NCBI GenBank assembly: GCA_937973565.1 | Contig: CALJKQ010000193.1 | Span: forward strand, 1-7,061 | DNA: 7,061 bases | Origin: an uncultured Saprospiraceae bacterium | GTDB taxonomy: Bacteria > Bacteroidota > Bacteroidia > Chitinophagales > Saprospiraceae | Direction of reading: 5' to 3' | Shown here: positions 5,383 to 7,061 of the stretch, piece by piece | Layout of the letters: every line of letters begins with the position of its first letter | Numbering within the stretch: position 1 is the first letter of the stretch | Made by a program: the position numbers and the translations under genes | Notes under the pieces: generated by a model | Database searches by the model: none | Seen by the model: only the letters and a program-made list of their open reading frames with translations | Told to the model about the DNA's origin: nothing

Positions 5383-5390
5383 TATCTTTA
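5383..5390 (+). promoter_or_regulatory. Possible -7 element TATCTTTA for the TlpA-like gene
   Basis: TATCTTTA matches the Bacteroidota -7 consensus TAnnTTTG at all fixed positions but the last. It lies 17 bp before the ATG at 5408, the same spacing as the perfect -7 element of the metalloregulator gene. The -33 region would fall inside the tandem-repeat hairpin and shows no TTG. Confidence 0.3.
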
Positions 5391-5407
5391 CCCCAAAATT
5401 CCACCCC

Positions 5408-6586
5408 ATGACCCAAACACCCCCTTTTTTCCGCCTGTTTCTCCTCCTCACCACCTGTCTGTTCCTCAGCAGCACAGCTTGTACCAAGGTACCTGTATCC
5501 GGCAAAATAGAGTGGGAGGGAGCAAGCTTGAAAAAAGTGGTCTACCTCATTTCCTTTCCTACCTATGAGTCATTGGTTGCCTCCTTTCAGGGCACCGTCA
5601 TCGATTCTGCCAAGGTAGACGATTCTGGTAACTTTTCTTTCGTTAAAATGCCCGGAAAAGGACTTTTTGCCCTGGCAATCCAAAAACCCAATGAAAAATA
5701 TCCCAATAAACTGAATGACGAAGACCCCAATCTTGCCAACTACCAGCCCTTTGTTTTTAATGGTACCACCTTGTCACTCACCGCCCATGCTTCCCATTTT
5801 CAGAAGACAGCGAGGTGGGTAAATGCTGATGAAATCAATGCACAAATCAGCGAGCTTATAGTCCTGCGTTGCAATGCTTTCAACCAACACCTTGCCCATC
5901 TCGAAGCGGTCAATGAAGAAAACCTCATCGAACAACACAAGGCACATCACGAATTCAAAAAAGCCCTGTTCGACTTTGCCCTTGCTACACCCCATGTTTC
6001 GGTAGCTCTCCTTGCCATGAGATGGGCTACCCCCGATGGCGATTTTGAAAGAAGCTCCGATGAACTTTTTGCCTTTTGTAAAAAGTGGGAAAAAGAGGCC
6101 GGCACCAATGCCATGATTGCCCAACTGTGCAGCAAGATTAATAACGGCGGCCTCGCCGTCAAAAAAGGCGACGCCTTCCCAGATTATGCCTTGCCCATGA
6201 GTGATGGCACAGAAAAAAAAGTTCATTCCCTCCTGGGCTCTCGCCTCACCATCATCGACCTCTGGGCCTCCTGGTGTGGTCCCTGCAGAATAGAAAACAA
6301 AAAAGTGCTGGGCCCCATCTGGGAAAAATACCACGACAAAGGCCTCCAAATCATCGGCTACGCCCTCGACTCCGATGACCGCTCCTGGAAAAATGCCATC
6401 ACCAAAGATACGGCCGACCGTTGGCTCCACGCCTCCCATCTGCAGGGCGACGAATCCCCACTCTTCCAAACCCTCGGCATTTCCACCATACCAGCCAATT
6501 ATCTCCTGGATGATAAAGGTCGCATCCTCGCCAAAAACCTCCATGGCGAAGAACTCATCGACTGGATCGACAACTATATGAAATGA
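5408..6586 (+). CDS. TlpA/ResA-like thioredoxin-fold lipoprotein (thiol-disulfide oxidoreductase)
   Basis: A 392-aa envelope protein. Residues 1-25 are a lipoprotein-type signal (FFRLFLLLTTCLFLSSTAC) with lipidated Cys25 expected, although the -3 residue is Ser rather than Leu. Residues 28-130 form a beta-rich region resembling the N-terminal domain (DUF4369-like) often fused to Bacteroidota TlpA proteins. Residues 140-245 are helical and unassigned. Residues 253-392 are a thioredoxin domain: GDAFPDYALPMSDG, then LTIIDLWASWCGPCRIENK with the CxxC pair Cys290/Cys293, a strand at IIGYALD, and the cis-proline in STIPANYLLDDKGRI (Pro362). It should catalyse thiol-disulfide exchange in the periplasm, probably reducing disulfides in envelope or cytochrome c maturation partners; the partner is not shown by context. 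I start at ATG 5408 because the upstream GTG at 5354 lies within tandem repeats and would bury the signal peptide. It is a monocistronic-looking gene divergent from the metal operon. Confidence 0.92.
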   Translation: MTQTPPFFRLFLLLTTCLFLSSTACTKVPVSGKIEWEGASLKKVVYLISFPTYESLVASFQGTVIDSAKVDDSGNFSFVKMPGKGLFALAIQKPNEKYPNKLNDEDPNLANYQPFVFNGTTLSLTAHASHFQKTARWVNADEINAQISELIVLRCNAFNQHLAHLEAVNEENLIEQHKAHHEFKKALFDFALATPHVSVALLAMRWATPDGDFERSSDELFAFCKKWEKEAGTNAMIAQLCSKINNGGLAVKKGDAFPDYALPMSDGTEKKVHSLLGSRLTIIDLWASWCGPCRIENKKVLGPIWEKYHDKGLQIIGYALDSDDRSWKNAITKDTADRWLHASHLQGDESPLFQTLGISTIPANYLLDDKGRILAKNLHGEELIDWIDNYMK

Positions 6587-6687
6587 TACCAAGGTGCTGT
6601 AAATCGTATGCATCCGACAACCAACTCTTTAATCAAAGACCAAAAAAATAACGCCTAAGTCGTTAAATGTGAATAAAAACAATCGAT

Positions 6688-7061
6688 ATGCAACAATACG
6701 CCCTTATCATGCGCCACGAAGACGGTGGCAAAATCGCTTCTCCGGAACAAATGCAGGAATGGATGCAACAAACCATGGACTGGATCAACGGCATAGCAGC
6801 CCAAAACAAATTTGTGAGCGGCACCGGCCTCCCTTTCGACAATGCGAGGGTGATCACTACCAGAGATAGCAAGGCTCTCGTAACCAACGGCCCGTTTGGC
6901 AATATCAAAGAAACCATAGGCGGTTACATAGTAGTCAAAGCCGAATCCATAGATGAAGCCGTTGTTATATTCTGTCAGCCGATCCTCGGCAAGCATCGCC
7001 TGGTCGTCTTTGAACCGCGTATTCAGCCCGGCGCCGAGCTCCAGGCGCAGCGAGAAGAGGT
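6688..7061 (+). CDS. YCII/DGPF-family protein, 3'-truncated by the window end
   Basis: The frame is open from ATG 6688 to the window edge (124 codons). Residues 1-92 match the YCII-related dimeric alpha/beta-barrel family, once called DGPF: QYALIMRHEDGG start, SPEQMQEWMQQTMDWINGI helix, VSGTGLPF, then TNGPFGNIKETIGGYIVVKA and ESIDEAV. The characteristic DGPF is NGPF here (67-70). These small cytoplasmic proteins often accompany ECF sigma factors, but no such gene is visible. After Val92 the expected AKGCP-type helix end and closing strand are missing; the sequence becomes VIFCQPILGKHRL and then more GC-rich, so the tail may not belong to this gene. Family length is about 95-120 aa, so a stop should have appeared near here. 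Identification of the first 92 residues is firm; the end is uncertain. Confidence 0.8.
   Translation, partial: MQQYALIMRHEDGGKIASPEQMQEWMQQTMDWINGIAAQNKFVSGTGLPFDNARVITTRDSKALVTNGPFGNIKETIGGYIVVKAESIDEAVVIFCQPILGKHRLVVFEPRIQPGAELQAQREE
6970..7059 (-). other. Possible fragment of an outer-membrane beta-barrel gene at the contig end
   Basis: Read on the - strand from 7059, the frame gives LFSLRLELGAGLNTRFKDDQ followed by AMLAEDRLTEYNN, an alternating hydrophobic pattern typical of Bacteroidota outer-membrane beta-barrel strands. Codons in this stretch end mostly in G or C, unlike the rest of the window. It overlaps the tail of the YCII-like frame, and only one of the two can be real. The frame stays open to 6655, but the part left of about 6966 is the antisense of well-conserved YCII sequence. 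Confidence 0.25.

Larger units (their letters stand above)
4668..5407. other. Long non-coding divergent region rich in repeats
   Basis: This 740-bp gap separates the divergently transcribed metalloregulator operon and the TlpA-like gene. It holds the regulator promoter, two copies of an 83-bp repeat, a small hairpin TTACAA-ATCC-TTGTAA (4889-4904), the TTTAGG palindrome, the 22-bp palindrome and the 23-bp tandem repeats listed separately. Short frames exist, including one of 73 codons on the - strand at 4939-5160, but it runs through a repeat copy and shows no protein motif. I see no tRNA, transposase or integrase remnant. Confidence 0.6.

Noticed and set aside
5354..5407. GTG start giving an 18-residue longer TlpA-like protein
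   Set aside because: The extension lies in the tandem repeat and over the putative promoter, and would place about 18 extra residues ahead of a normal lipoprotein signal peptide.
5774..6613. 279-codon - strand frame opposite the TlpA-like gene
   Set aside because: Long only because of the codon bias of the real gene on the + strand, which carries the CGPC and cis-Pro motifs; the antisense product has no recognisable features.

Overview
The window looks like a fragment of a Bacteroidota chromosome, probably Saprospiria/Chitinophagia-like. The evidence is a T9SS type A C-terminal sorting domain, TAnnTTTG-type -7 promoter elements, no clear Shine-Dalgarno sequences, and a large load of short palindromic intergenic repeats. 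It may be a complete short metagenomic contig: the first 8 bases match an Illumina adapter end, and the last ~95 bases look unlike the gene they continue.

Layout. (1) 1-350: a palindromic repeat array (10-71), then about 265 bp without a convincing gene, then a -7 promoter element. (2) 351-2137, + strand, visibly AT-rich: an orphan T9SS sorting-domain remnant overlaps by 4 nt (ATGA) the start of a complete 509-aa secreted beta-propeller-like protein that carries its own T9SS sorting domain. (3) 2221-2289: a second array of the same palindromic repeat family in the opposite orientation, ending 1 bp before the stop codon of the next gene. (4) 2291-4667, - strand: a tightly coupled three-gene operon, in transcription order a DtxR/MntR-family metalloregulator, a TroA/ZnuA-like metal-binding protein with an unusual C-terminal membrane helix, and the Mn/Zn/Fe ABC transporter ATPase. 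Both junctions are ATGA overlaps. No permease gene follows; the repeat array and the convergent T9SS gene sit there instead. (5) 4668-5407: a long non-coding divergent region holding the regulator promoter, two copies of an 83-bp imperfect repeat, a DtxR-operator-like palindrome, a perfect 22-bp palindrome and a 23-bp tandem repeat. (6) 5408-6586, + strand: a lipoprotein of the TlpA/ResA thioredoxin type (CGPC). (7) 6688-end, + strand: the start of a YCII/DGPF-type protein that runs off the window.

How the genes work together. The operon in (4) is a self-contained metal-sensing and uptake unit: the regulator senses a divalent metal and probably controls its own operon, the binding protein captures metal at the outer face of the inner membrane, and the ATPase powers import through a permease encoded elsewhere or lost. 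The T9SS pair and the TlpA lipoprotein are envelope functions with no evident link to metal uptake. I see no defence system, CRISPR array, transposase, tRNA or rRNA. The most interesting points are the membrane-anchored binding protein, the permease-less operon ending at a repeat array, and the T9SS block bracketed by inverted arrays.
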